From: Roseospira navarrensis
GTDB lineage: Bacteria; Pseudomonadota; Alphaproteobacteria; Rhodospirillales; Rhodospirillaceae
NCBI RefSeq assembly: GCF_009601025.1
Contig: NZ_WIVE01000010.1
Location: 19,681-83,680 of the forward strand
Direction: 5' to 3'
DNA length: 64,000 nt
This document shows positions 16,275 to 24,767 of this stretch, piece after piece (position 1 is the stretch's first letter; each line of letters starts with the position of its first letter). Under the pieces are notes generated by a model. That model saw only the letters and a list, made by a program, of their open reading frames with translations, was not told the origin of the DNA and made no database searches. The position numbers and the translations under genes were made by a program.

Positions 16275-18173
16275 ATGGACATGAACACCGCCGGCGCGGG
16301 CGCGGCCCGCGTCCGCTTCCCGGTGCCGCCCCATGTGGCGGCCATCGTCGAGGCCGCCCCCAGCGTCTACGTCGCGGAAAGCCGTGAAGAACTGCTGGAG
16401 AAGGCCTGCGGCGGTCCGGCATGCGATTTCTTTGAAGTCGGCTACGACACGCCGGGCAAGGGCTGGGTCCTTGAGGCGACGGTGTCCCGCGGCAAGAACG
16501 GCGCCGCCGTGAACTACGTGGACACCTACATGCGCCGCCGCGATCCCGACAGCATGGTGGTGGCCGACGACGGCCCGTCCGACAAGCCCCGCTTCAAGGA
16601 CCGCTTCGGCGTGCCGTTCACCGACGCGCGGCAGGAGATTCTGGACTGGCTGGCGGGTCAGGACCTCATCCTGGTGCCGTTCCGCTCCGGCCACGCCGAG
16701 CACGGCTACGACAGTCTGTTCATCGGGCCGGCGAATGCCGGCTTTTTCGCGGGCGGTCTGGCGGACCTGCAAGGCCACGTGGCCGGCAGCGCGGCCGGCG
16801 CGGATTTCAAGCCGCAGGCGTTCATCTTCCTGGCGCCGCCGTTCCGGCACACGCTGTGCGACGGCAAGCAGGTGGTGGTTCACAACCGAACCGAGGACAT
16901 GCACGAGATCTTCTCGCTCAACCTCTATCCGGGACCGAGCGCGAAGAAGGGCGTCTATGGCATCCTGCTGAATATCGGCGAGGCCGAGGGGTGGGTGACC
17001 AACCATGCCTCCACGGTTCAGGTGGTCACGCCGTACGACTACACCTTTACCATCATGCACGAGGGGGCGTCCGGCGGCGGCAAGAGCGAAATGCTCGAAT
17101 ACCCGCACCGCGAACATGACGGCCGCCTGCGCCTGGGTCACAACCTGGTGACCGATGAAACGCGGCATCTGGTGCTGTCGCAGACCTGCCGCCTGCATCC
17201 CGTGACCGACGACATGGCGCAGTCCCATCCCCACCTGCAGCGCCCGGGCGGCAAGCTGGTCACCATGGACGCCGAGAACGCCTGGTTCGTCCGGGTCGAT
17301 CACATCACCGGCTACGGCACCGACCCGCAGTTGGAGCGGATCTGCGCCGCGCCCTCCAAGCCGCTGATCTTCATCAACGTGCAGGGGGTGCCGCACGCGA
17401 CCACGCTGATCTGGGAACACACCGAGGACGCGCCCGGCAAACCCTGCCCCAACCCGCGGGTCATCCTGCCGCGCGACGAGGTGCCGAACATCCAGGACGA
17501 GCCGGTCGAGGTGGATATCCGCACCCTGGGCATCCGCACCCCGCCGTGTACCCGCGACAATCCCACCTACGGCATCTTCGGCATGATGCACATCCTGCCG
17601 CCGGCGCTCGGCTGGATGTGGCGGCTTGCCGCGCCGCGCGGGCACGCCAACCCCAGCATCGTCGATACCGCCGGCCTGCAGAGCGAGGGCGTGGGCTCCT
17701 TCTGGCCCTTCGCCACCGGCCGCGTGGTGGACTTCGCCAACATCCTGCTGAAGCAGGTGCGCGAGACCCCGGAAACCGACTTCGCCATCTTCCCGAACAG
17801 TCACATCGGCGCCTGGCATGTGGGCTTCATGCCGCAGTGGATCGGCCGCGAGTATCTGGCCCGGCGCGGCGGCGCCCGCTTCCGGCGCGGTCAGTTGCGC
17901 CGGGCGGACACGCCGCTGCTGGGCTATGTGCTCCTCCAGATGCATGTGGAGGGCGCCAACGTGCCCGACTTCTTCCTCCAGGTGAACCTTCAGCCCGAGG
18001 TGGGCGACGAGGCGTACCGGGAGGGGGCCGAGCAGCTCAAGGCGTTCTTCCGGCGCGAGCTGGAGCCCCTGCGCCAGGACCCGCGGCTTGATCCGCTCGG
18101 CAAGCGGATCATCGAGGTGTTCTACGACGGCGGCAGCCAGGGGCAGTTCAAGAATGTCTGGGAGGCCGCCTGA
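16275..18173 (+). CDS. Large uncharacterised protein (DUF4914-like) with a PEPCK-like P-loop
   Basis: A soluble protein of 632 residues that resembles the DUF4914 group. The clearest motif is GASGGGKS at residues 264-271, preceded by FTIMHE; this is the position and form of the kinase-1a loop of ATP-type phosphoenolpyruvate carboxykinase. Other conserved-looking blocks are FLAPPFRHTLCDGKQVVVHN, GSFWPFATGRVVDFANILL and PDFFLQVNLQPEVGDEAY. A nucleotide-dependent reaction is therefore likely but the substrate is unknown. Start candidates are ATG 16275 and ATG 16281. The gene stands alone, 286 bases after the pterin dehydratase and followed by a family-2 repeat and tRNA-Gln. Confidence 0.75.
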   Translation: MDMNTAGAGAARVRFPVPPHVAAIVEAAPSVYVAESREELLEKACGGPACDFFEVGYDTPGKGWVLEATVSRGKNGAAVNYVDTYMRRRDPDSMVVADDGPSDKPRFKDRFGVPFTDARQEILDWLAGQDLILVPFRSGHAEHGYDSLFIGPANAGFFAGGLADLQGHVAGSAAGADFKPQAFIFLAPPFRHTLCDGKQVVVHNRTEDMHEIFSLNLYPGPSAKKGVYGILLNIGEAEGWVTNHASTVQVVTPYDYTFTIMHEGASGGGKSEMLEYPHREHDGRLRLGHNLVTDETRHLVLSQTCRLHPVTDDMAQSHPHLQRPGGKLVTMDAENAWFVRVDHITGYGTDPQLERICAAPSKPLIFINVQGVPHATTLIWEHTEDAPGKPCPNPRVILPRDEVPNIQDEPVEVDIRTLGIRTPPCTRDNPTYGIFGMMHILPPALGWMWRLAAPRGHANPSIVDTAGLQSEGVGSFWPFATGRVVDFANILLKQVRETPETDFAIFPNSHIGAWHVGFMPQWIGREYLARRGGARFRRGQLRRADTPLLGYVLLQMHVEGANVPDFFLQVNLQPEVGDEAYREGAEQLKAFFRRELEPLRQDPRLDPLGKRIIEVFYDGGSQGQFKNVWEAA

Positions 18174-18207
18174 TCCCGCACCGGGCGGGGCGCCAGGATC
18201 CGCACAG

Positions 18208-18453
18208 GGCTCCGAACTCGGATGACAGGGGTGTATGGTTCGTGCCTGATCACGAGATCCTCCACGCCCTTCGGGCGCTCAGGATGACATTCTCTATTAA
18301 AGGTGTGTCATCCTGAGGGAGCCCCCGCGACCATCGTTCCGATGGTCGCGCTCCTTTGCGGCGACGCGAAGCGTCGCCGGGGGCGACTGAAGGACCTCTT
18401 GAGGCGGGTTCCCCCCATCCGTGTCACAGAACGGCAATCCCGGGGCGGGGCCC
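18208..18453. repeat. Intergenic composite palindromic repeat, family 2, copy 2
   Basis: The second copy of the block at 5005-5252, in the same orientation and order, with long stretches identical, for instance AGCCCCCGCGACCATCGTTC and CGATGGTCGC. The AT-rich spacer and flanks have diverged. It fills most of the 370-base gap between the DUF4914-like gene and tRNA-Gln. Confidence 0.75.
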
Positions 18454-18543
18454 TGCGGGGCACGCACTTGCCGCTTGACGAGGGACGCGGGCTTGGACAA
18501 GTTTGCGTCCCTCCGGGCGATGCCAGACACCGCCCGGCCCGGA

Positions 18544-18617
18544 TGGGGCGTAGCCAAGCGGTAAGGCAGCGGGTTTTGGTCCCGCGATCCCAGGTTCGAA
18601 TCCTGGCGCCCCAGCCA
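18544..18617 (+). tRNA. tRNA-Gln (anticodon TTG)
   Basis: A complete cloverleaf can be drawn. The acceptor TGGGGCG pairs with CGCCCCA (18607-18613) and the D arm is GCC...GGC. The anticodon stem GCGGG/CCCGC encloses loop TTTTGGT with anticodon TTG. The T arm is CCAGG-TTCGAAT-CCTGG, with discriminator G and an encoded CCA at 18615-18617. A TTGACG -35-like hexamer lies at 18475-18480, with only a weak -10 (CAAGTT) 17 bases later. Confidence 0.95.
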
Positions 18618-18684
18618 CCATGACGTTTTCCGCCGCTGCGATCGCCCCCCGGCGGCCGGCAGCCCGCACGATGGGAAAAACCGA

Positions 18685-18725
18685 AAGGCCCCGGGTCGGT
18701 TCGACCGATCCGGGGCCTTCTTCCT
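18685..18725. terminator. Strong bidirectional Rho-independent terminator
   Basis: A stem of about 16 bp with one G-T wobble runs from AAGGCCCCGGGTCGGT to ACCGATCCGGGGCCTT around a TCG loop. It follows tRNA-Gln on the plus strand (then CTTCTTCC). On the minus strand it is followed by TTCGGTTTTTCCC, so it also ends the small gene at 18761-18844. Confidence 0.85.
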
Positions 18726-18760
18726 GTCTGGCCTGCCGTTCCGTGACCTGTCCCGTTGGC

Positions 18761-18844
18761 CTACAGGGTGGCGTATTGGGATATGGCGGCCATGACCAGA
18801 TAGACGATATAGATATACCGGCCGATTTCTGTTTCCGCGAACAT
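18761..18844 (-). CDS. 27-residue predicted membrane small protein
   Basis: An ATG at 18844 is preceded by GGGGGAGG at the right distance. It encodes 27 residues: a short acidic N-terminus (MFAETEIGR), one hydrophobic helix (YIYIVYLVMAAIS) and a QYATL tail, then TAG. A strong terminator follows 36 bases later on the same strand, and the 150 bases upstream are AT-rich. Ribosome site, single helix and terminator together argue for a real gene of the CydX/KdpF size class. No family recognised and no neighbouring complex suggests a partner. Confidence 0.55.
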   Translation of the reverse strand: MFAETEIGRYIYIVYLVMAAISQYATL

Positions 18845-19211
18845 GACTGCCTCCCCCATCCTGCCATCCTTCAACACCTTTACTGTACCACTTCAGCGGT
18901 CGCCGCGGCACAAGACAGGGGGCTCTCTCGGTTTTTATTAAGACGGACTGTGATATGCCCTACACAGAAACAACAGGCTTTTATAAAAGACTATGGTTAA
19001 TGCCGCGCGTCAGACGATCCGCGCACGCCACGGCAACGCCTTTTACGAGCGGTCCGATTCTAATGCCCGCTTTGCGATGAGCTCCCTTGGCCGACTCCAC
19101 CGCCCCGGCGTCCCGGTTTAGCCCCCTCTTGCCCGGAGCCCCGGTGTCCTGTACACGAGCGCCACCGCCGGGCCGGGCCCGGCCCGCCCCATGCCAGAGG
19201 AGGGATGCCGC
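18845..19211. other. Divergent intergenic region upstream of carbonic anhydrase
   Basis: A 367-base gap between the small membrane-protein gene and the carbonic anhydrase gene. 18920-19000 is strikingly AT-rich for this DNA (TTTTTATTAAGACGG, CTTTTATAAAAGACTATGG) and probably holds promoters for both directions. No tRNA, hairpin gene or protein was identified. Confidence 0.4.
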
Positions 19212-19844
19212 ATGGGTGTCGAGCGACTGTTCGGCAACAATGCCCGCTGGGTCGAGCGCAAGACCGCGGGTGATCCGGATTTCTTTCACCGCCTGGCCAC
19301 CCAGCAGACACCGGAGTTCCTGTGGATCGGCTGTTCCGACAGCCGGGTGCCCGCCAACGAGATCGTCGGACTGGATCCGGGCGAACTGTTCGTCCACCGC
19401 AACGTCGCCAACATGGTGATCGCGTCGGACCTGAACCTTTTGACGGTCCTCCAGTACGCCGTTGATATTCTGAGGGTCCGGCACGTGATCGTCGGGGGCC
19501 ACTACGGCTGTGGCGGCGTCAAGGCGGCGCTGAGTCATCAGGCGTTCGGGCTCATCGACAACTGGTTGCGCCCGATCAAGAAGATCATCGCCGCGCATGC
19601 CGCCGACCTGGCCGGACTGAGCGACGACGCCCAGGTGGACCGCCTGTGCGAATTGAACGTGATCGCCCAGGCCAGCAATGTGGCCGCCACCACCATCGTC
19701 CAGGACGCCTGGGCGCGCGGCCAGGACCTCCAGGTGCACGGCTGGATCTACGCGCTGGAGGACGGCCACCTTCGGGATCTGAAGTGTTCGCTGTCCGGTC
19801 CCGAGGACCTTGACGAGGTCATGCGGCTGATCCCGCGGCGCTGA
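19212..19844 (+). CDS. can: Beta-class carbonic anhydrase
   Basis: A 210-residue zinc enzyme that interconverts CO2 and bicarbonate. The zinc ligands Cys41, His97 and Cys100 and the Asp43-Arg45 dyad lie in CSDSRVPA and GHYGCGG, the beta-carbonic anhydrase signatures. The N-terminal LFGNNARWVERK and C-terminal HGWIYALEDG are typical of the Can/CynT group. ATG 19212 has GGAGGG eight bases upstream; an upstream ATG at 19191 lacks a good site. The gene is separate from cyanase or carboxysome genes, so a housekeeping role in supplying bicarbonate is likely. Confidence 0.95.
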   Translation: MGVERLFGNNARWVERKTAGDPDFFHRLATQQTPEFLWIGCSDSRVPANEIVGLDPGELFVHRNVANMVIASDLNLLTVLQYAVDILRVRHVIVGGHYGCGGVKAALSHQAFGLIDNWLRPIKKIIAAHAADLAGLSDDAQVDRLCELNVIAQASNVAATTIVQDAWARGQDLQVHGWIYALEDGHLRDLKCSLSGPEDLDEVMRLIPRR

Positions 19845-19857
19845 CTGACGGCCGGGC

Positions 19858-21159
19858 TCAGTCCCGGCCGCGCCGCTTCACCACGGCGCGCTTGGCCCGG
19901 CGGATGCCGTACCAGACCAGCCCGGCCACCACGGGCACCGACAGCGCGGTGGCGATGCCCACGTTGACCGGCAGGCCGGCGTCCTTCAGGCCCTTGAACA
20001 GATAGCCCACCAGGCCGACGGCGTAATAACTGATGGCCACGACGGACAGGCCCTCCACCGTCTCCTGCAGCTTGAGCTGGATGCGGGACCGCTCGTTCAT
20101 GCTGTTGAGCAGGTCGCTGTTCTGGCGCTCCAGCCCCACCTCGACCCGCGCGCGCAGAAGGCTGCCGATGCGGGAGGCCCGCTGGGCCAGGGATTCCTGG
20201 CGCTCGGCCGCCGATTCGCACGTGGACATGGCCGGCCCCATGCGGCGCTCCAGGAAGCCGTCGATGGTCAGATAGCCTTCCAGGCGGTCGGTGCGCAGGT
20301 CCCGCAGGCGCTGGCGCACCAGTCCGTAATAAGCCCGGGTCGCCCCGAACCGATAGCTCGTGCGCGCCGCCAGACTCTCGATGTCGGCGGACAACTGGGA
20401 CAGGCGGCCCAGCAGTTCCGCATCCGTGGTCTGGTCCGCCGCATCGGCCATGCGCGTGCTGACGATGGCCAGGCTCTCGTCGATCACCCGCAGCCGGGGA
20501 ATGGTGTCCTGGGCCAGCGGCAGCGACAGCAGGGCGAGCGCCCGATAGGTGTTCATCTCGATGAGCCGCTGAACCGTGCGCCCGGCGTGGCGGGCGTCCA
20601 GGCCGCAGTCCTGCAGCAGCATGCGCGTGAAGCCGTCCGCATGCAGCCGGAAATCCGCCCAGACGCGGCCCTTGCCGCCGGCGACGGTATTGGCCACCAG
20701 CGGGTTGCCGTTGAAATAGCGCAGCGAGATTTCCTCGGCGCCCGGGATCTCCGCGTCGCACGGCAGCATGGCCAGATGCAGCGCCGACAGCACCTCGCCC
20801 GGCAGATCGGCCAGCCATTCGTGCGGCAGTTCGTCGATCACCGTCTTGTCGAACGGATCGGAAACGTGCGCCCGGCGATAAAAGGTGAACGAACTGAACT
20901 CGGTGTGGCGCTCCCACTTGGCCGTCAGGCCGCCGAAGTCGGCGATGTGCTGTTTCGCCCCGGCCGCCGGGGCGGAGCCCCCCTTGCGGGCGCACAGCGC
21001 CGAAAAGTGGGCATGGTCGGTCTCGGCCCCGTGCTCGCCCGACAGGACGGTGAACTGCGAGACCCGGAGCGGCGCGCGCAGCGGATCGGAGGGGCGCGCG
21101 TGCAACTCTCCGATGAGCTGCTCCCGCTGCGGGTGCTGGCGAAAGGGGGCGGCTTTCAT
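19858..21159 (-). CDS. DUF3422 family membrane-anchored protein
   Basis: A 433-residue protein: a long soluble N-terminal domain beginning with PQREQLIGELHARPSDPL and containing FSSFTFYRRAHVSDPFD, a helical middle with HV-type charged repeats, and two C-terminal membrane helices (LSVVAISYYAVGLVGYLF and GIATALSVPVVAGLVWYGI). This is the DUF3422 layout found in Proteobacteria; function unknown. The ATG at 21159 overlaps the trpF stop by four bases (ATGA), so it is translationally coupled to trpF. The basic tail KRAVVKRRGRD should be cytoplasmic. Confidence 0.85.
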   Translation of the reverse strand: MKAAPFRQHPQREQLIGELHARPSDPLRAPLRVSQFTVLSGEHGAETDHAHFSALCARKGGSAPAAGAKQHIADFGGLTAKWERHTEFSSFTFYRRAHVSDPFDKTVIDELPHEWLADLPGEVLSALHLAMLPCDAEIPGAEEISLRYFNGNPLVANTVAGGKGRVWADFRLHADGFTRMLLQDCGLDARHAGRTVQRLIEMNTYRALALLSLPLAQDTIPRLRVIDESLAIVSTRMADAADQTTDAELLGRLSQLSADIESLAARTSYRFGATRAYYGLVRQRLRDLRTDRLEGYLTIDGFLERRMGPAMSTCESAAERQESLAQRASRIGSLLRARVEVGLERQNSDLLNSMNERSRIQLKLQETVEGLSVVAISYYAVGLVGYLFKGLKDAGLPVNVGIATALSVPVVAGLVWYGIRRAKRAVVKRRGRD

Positions 21160-21824
21160 CGGCGGGGGCTCCCCTCGGTGGCGCGCACGGCGGCGCAGAA
21201 GCGGTCGATCAGCGCCGGGTCCTTGATCCCCTTGCTCCGCTCCACGCCGGAGGACACGTCCACCCCCGGCGCGCCGGTGGCCCGGATGGCCTCGGCCACG
21301 GTCTCGGGCGTCAGGCCGCCCGCCAGCATCCACGGCAGCGGCGCCCGCCAGCCGGCCAGGATGGACCAGTCGAAGGGGACGGCATGGCCGCCGGGGCGAT
21401 CGGCGCCGGCCGGGGGCTTGGCGTCCAGCAACAGGCGGTCGGCGTGGTCCACATAGGCCCGCGCGGCCTCGAGATCGGCGGCCGTGGAGACCCCCAGCAC
21501 CTTCATGACCGGCAGCCCGAAGTCCAGGCGGATGGAATCGATGCGCTCCGGAGTCTCCCGGCCGTGCACCTGGATCAGGTCGAGCCGCACATGATGAAGC
21601 ACGTGGTCCAGCAGGGCGTCGTCCGGGTCCACGAACAGACCGACGGTCCCCACGGTCTCCGGCAGGGCGTCGAACAGCTCGGCGGCGTCCTCGGCCGTGA
21701 CGGCGCGGGGCGACGGCGGAAAGAACACGGCGCCCAGCCAGTCCGCGCCGGCGGCGACGGCGGCGTCCACCGCATCCACATCGGTCAGGCCGCAGATCTT
21801 GATCTCGACGCGCTTGGGCGGCAT
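21156..21824 (-). CDS. trpF: Phosphoribosylanthranilate isomerase
   Basis: A 222-residue TIM barrel catalysing the third step of tryptophan synthesis (PRA to CdRP). The N-terminal IKICGLTD carries the catalytic Cys, LIQVHGRE and the late LAGGLTPETVAEAI and GVDVSSGVE blocks bind the phosphate, and the catalytic Asp sits in LLLDAKPPAG. GGAGG lies eight bases before ATG 21824. It is 14 bases downstream of pyrF and overlaps the DUF3422 gene. No trpB or trpA follows in this window, unlike the common trpFBA order. Confidence 0.95.
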   Translation of the reverse strand: MPPKRVEIKICGLTDVDAVDAAVAAGADWLGAVFFPPSPRAVTAEDAAELFDALPETVGTVGLFVDPDDALLDHVLHHVRLDLIQVHGRETPERIDSIRLDFGLPVMKVLGVSTAADLEAARAYVDHADRLLLDAKPPAGADRPGGHAVPFDWSILAGWRAPLPWMLAGGLTPETVAEAIRATGAPGVDVSSGVERSKGIKDPALIDRFCAAVRATEGSPRR

Positions 21825-21838
21825 TCGCGGGTCCTCCG

Positions 21839-22582
21839 TCACGCCGCCAGATCGTCGAGCACGCGCCGGGCCGCCGCGCCCGGATCGGGCGCGCCGGTCA
21901 CCGGGCGGCCCACCACCAGATGGCTGGCCCCGGCGGCGCGGGCATCGGCGGGCGTCATGATGCGCTTCTGGTCGCCCGCCGCGGCGGCCCAGGCGGGGCG
22001 CACGCCGGGTGTCACCAGCAGCGGGTCGGGCCCCAGATCGGCGCGCAGCACGGCGGCCTCGTGCGCCGAGCACACTACGCCGTCCAGGCCGGACTCGACC
22101 GTCAGCGCGGCGAGGCGGCGCACCTGATCGGCGGCCGCGCCGGTCACCCCGGTGGCGGCAAGGTCCGCGTCGTCCAGGCTGGTCAGCACCGTCACGGCGA
22201 TGACGCGCGGACGCGGCTGGCCCAGGCGGTGGGCGGCGTCGCCGGCGGCGTCGAGGGCCGCCCGCATCATGGCCGCGCCGCCGGCCGCGTGCACATTCAC
22301 GATCGCCGGGGCCAGCGGCGCCACCGCGCGCACGGCCCCGGCCACGGTGTTGGGGATGTCGTGGAACTTCAGGTCCAGGAACAGCGCCGGGTCCGCGCCG
22401 GCCGCCGCCGCCGCGTCCGTCACCGTCCGCACGCCGTCGGGGCCGTGGGCGCAGAAGGCCTCAAGACCCAGCTTGAGGCCGCAGCCGGCCGCCGAGACGG
22501 CCCGCGCCCAGGCCTGCGCCTGGGACAGGTCGGCGGTATCCAGCGCGACAAGGACGGGCGGCACGGGGCGGACGGAGGACAT
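21839..22582 (-). CDS. pyrF: Orotidine 5'-phosphate decarboxylase
   Basis: A 247-residue TIM barrel for the last step of UMP synthesis. The catalytic Asp-Lys-Asp array is in FLDLKFHDIPNT. LVALDTADLSQA opens the barrel, and VTPGVRPAW with ASHLVVGRPVTGAPDP forms the phosphate site. ATG at 22582. It is first of a three-gene operon, pyrF-trpF-DUF3422, on the minus strand. Confidence 0.96.
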   Translation of the reverse strand: MSSVRPVPPVLVALDTADLSQAQAWARAVSAAGCGLKLGLEAFCAHGPDGVRTVTDAAAAAGADPALFLDLKFHDIPNTVAGAVRAVAPLAPAIVNVHAAGGAAMMRAALDAAGDAAHRLGQPRPRVIAVTVLTSLDDADLAATGVTGAAADQVRRLAALTVESGLDGVVCSAHEAAVLRADLGPDPLLVTPGVRPAWAAAAGDQKRIMTPADARAAGASHLVVGRPVTGAPDPGAAARRVLDDLAA

Positions 22583-22674
22583 GGCGGCACGCCGGATCAG
22601 GGGGGAGACGATCGCCGGCTTTTACACCATGCCCGCCTCGCCCGAAAGGGGTGTCCCCACCCCGTGTGGCGGTT

Positions 22675-23562
22675 TCACCCGGCCGAAACCACGCCCTTGT
22701 CGCGCCGGCTGACCCGCAAGGCGGCCAGGATCAGGCAGCCCACCACCCAGACCAGCACGACGGCGAACGACAGCAGATAGCCGCCCTGAGCGAACAGGGT
22801 CATCGGATCGGCGTAGAACGGCGCCCGCAGGATGGTCATCGCGTGGGTGACCGGATTGACCATCATGATGCCGTGCAGCCAGCCCGGCACGCCCTCGATC
22901 GGGAAGAAGGCCCCCGACAGCACCCACATGGGCATCATGATGACCATCATGATGGCATGGAACCCGGCGGTGGACTTCATGCCCCAGGCGAACAGGAACC
23001 CCAGCCCGGTGAACCCCAGCGAGATCAGCACCAGCGTCACCGCCAGCAGCACGGCCCCGCCCAGCCCCACCGTCATGCCGACAAAGGGTGCGGCGGCGAG
23101 CAGAATCGCGGTCTGGAACAGGGCCACCATGGAGGCGCCGCCCACCTTGCCCAGCACGATGCCCAGGCGCGGCACCGGCGCGACTAGCACACCCTGCAGG
23201 AAGCCCTGGTCGCGATCCTCGATGATGGTGATCGACGCGAACACCGACGCGAACAGGATCAGCATCATCAGAACACCGGGATAGAAATACTCCAGGTAGG
23301 TCATGCCCTCCAGGCCGGGGGCATTGAAGCTGGGGGTCAGGCCGGCGCCCAGCAGCAGCCAGAATATGAGCGGCTGGCCGATGGATCCGATCACCCGGTG
23401 CGGCTGGCGGATGAAGCGCGTGAACTCGCGCCGGGCCAGGGCCGCGCCCACGGACCACAGGGCGGCGCCGGCCGCTTCGGGCACCGCGCCGTCGTCGGAA
23501 CGGGAAACGGCGGCGCCGGTCTCGGACGCGTGGGGCGTGTGGGCCTTGCCGGCGACGGTCAT
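22675..23562 (-). CDS. ABC-2 type transporter permease
   Basis: A 295-residue protein: a cytoplasmic N-terminus (about 45 residues), an amphipathic RREFTRFIRQPHRVIGSIGQ segment before helix 1, then six helices ending in RVSRRDKG. The LYLEYFYPGVL and EDRDQGFLQGVLVAPV regions are typical of the DrrB/NodJ exporters. Its ATG overlaps the stop of the ATPase gene by four bases, so the two are made together. The pair should export a lipid, polysaccharide or drug-like molecule; the substrate is unknown. Confidence 0.9.
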   Translation of the reverse strand: MTVAGKAHTPHASETGAAVSRSDDGAVPEAAGAALWSVGAALARREFTRFIRQPHRVIGSIGQPLIFWLLLGAGLTPSFNAPGLEGMTYLEYFYPGVLMMLILFASVFASITIIEDRDQGFLQGVLVAPVPRLGIVLGKVGGASMVALFQTAILLAAAPFVGMTVGLGGAVLLAVTLVLISLGFTGLGFLFAWGMKSTAGFHAIMMVIMMPMWVLSGAFFPIEGVPGWLHGIMMVNPVTHAMTILRAPFYADPMTLFAQGGYLLSFAVVLVWVVGCLILAALRVSRRDKGVVSAG

Positions 23563-24539
23563 GCGGCGGTCTCCTGGGACTCCGGGGCGCCGACGCGACG
23601 AGCGGCGCGGGCCTCGGCGGTGACATGAATGAAGACGTCCTCAAGGGCCGGCTGCTTGACCGTGATCCCGCGCACGAGGTCACGGTAGCCGGCCAGCACC
23701 CGCTCCAGCAGCACCACGGCGTCGATGCCCGACGGGAACTCGTCCACCCGCAGCTCGTCGCCGTGGCGGATGGCGCCCAGCCCCATGTCGTCGCGCAGAC
23801 GGGCGGCCAGCGTGTCCGGCTCCGGGCTGTCGATCACAAGGACGTCGCCGGACAGGCGGGCGCGCAGGGCCTGGGGCGTGTCGTAGGCCAGCAGGCGGCC
23901 CTCGGCCATGATGGCGACGCTGTCCACATCCTCGGCCTCGCTGAAGATATGGCTGGTCATCAGCACCGTCATCCCCCGTTCGCGCCGCAGGCGGGTCAGC
24001 GCGGACAGAAAACTGCGGCGGCTGGCCGGGTCGAGGCCCGTCGTGGGCTCGTCGAGCAGCAGCAGGCGCGGCCGCGTGAGCAGGCACTTGGCCAGCTCGA
24101 CCTGACGCGCCAGACCGCCCGACAGCGTGTCCACCCGGTCGCCCAGGCGGCCCGTGAGGTCGGTCCAGGCCAGCGCCTCGTCCAGGCGCGCCCGGAAGGC
24201 ACTGCCTTTGAGGCCGTACAGGGCCCCGTGGATCATCAGGTTTTCCTGCACGCTCAGGTGTTTGTCCACGGCCGGGCTCTGGAACACCACGCCCATGAGC
24301 GCGCGGGCCGAGGCCGGATCGGCCAACAGATCGCGGCCGCCGATCAGAACGCGCCCCCGGCTGGGACGCGCGAGCCCGCACAGGATGCGGAACAGGGTGC
24401 TCTTTCCGCTGCCGTTCGGGCCGGACAGGATGGTGAACCGGCCGTCCGGCACATGAAGGGTCAGATCGGATACCGCCGTGCGGGGCGACTGGCGCCGGCC
24501 GCCGGGATAGACGTGGGTCAGGTCCTCGATACGGATCAT
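23559..24539 (-). CDS. ABC transporter ATP-binding protein (DrrA/NodI type)
   Basis: A 326-residue ATPase. Walker A GPNGSGKST, Q-loop VVFQSPAVD, signature LSGGLARQVELAK, Walker B LLLLDEPTTGLD and the switch His in MTSHIFSEAEDV are all intact. A C-terminal extension of about 100 residues ending in PALEDVFIHVTAEARA is usual for the DrrA/CcmA group. ATG 24539 was chosen because homologues begin at the first beta strand (IRIEDLTHVYPGG). No strong ribosome site is visible before it. Confidence 0.93.
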   Translation of the reverse strand: MIRIEDLTHVYPGGRRQSPRTAVSDLTLHVPDGRFTILSGPNGSGKSTLFRILCGLARPSRGRVLIGGRDLLADPASARALMGVVFQSPAVDKHLSVQENLMIHGALYGLKGSAFRARLDEALAWTDLTGRLGDRVDTLSGGLARQVELAKCLLTRPRLLLLDEPTTGLDPASRRSFLSALTRLRRERGMTVLMTSHIFSEAEDVDSVAIMAEGRLLAYDTPQALRARLSGDVLVIDSPEPDTLAARLRDDMGLGAIRHGDELRVDEFPSGIDAVVLLERVLAGYRDLVRGITVKQPALEDVFIHVTAEARAARRVGAPESQETAA

Positions 24540-24744
24540 GGCATGATGGCCCTGCCCGTCGGGGCGGGGCGCGCTCCCTGCTGGCGCGCGCGGGCCGCGC
24601 GCGGCGTTCATGCGGCCGGCCCGGGCATGGCCTGGCAAGGTGTGCCCACGACCGGCGCAAGGGCCTTCTTTTAAGGCACCGCCCCGGGCGGGGTAAACCC
24701 CGAGCGAGTTGGGGACATGGCGCAAACGGGGCCCGGGACCGTAT
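24540..24744. other. Intergenic region upstream of an orphan terminator
   Basis: The gap between the divergent ABC-exporter and fasciclin genes. It contains GC-rich inverted segments (GCCCCGGGCGGGG at 24679-24691; AACCCCGAGCGAGTTGGGG) but no credible protein. Because a plus-strand terminator follows at 24745, this DNA may encode a leader or a small RNA. Confidence 0.35.
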
Positions 24745-24767
24745 CCGACCCCACAGGTCGGTTTTTT
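24745..24767 (+). terminator. Orphan Rho-independent terminator upstream of the fasciclin gene
   Basis: CCGACC (24745-24750), loop CCACA, GGTCGG (24756-24761), then six T residues. No plus-strand gene ends before it; the nearest gene upstream is on the minus strand. It lies 150 bases before the fasciclin start codon, so it may end a small RNA or act as an attenuator. Confidence 0.6.

Noticed and set aside
18297..18911. A 204-codon minus-strand frame over tRNA-Gln and the family-2 repeat
   Set aside because: It crosses a tRNA, a strong terminator and a repeat. Only the 27-codon frame at 18761-18844 has gene-like signals.
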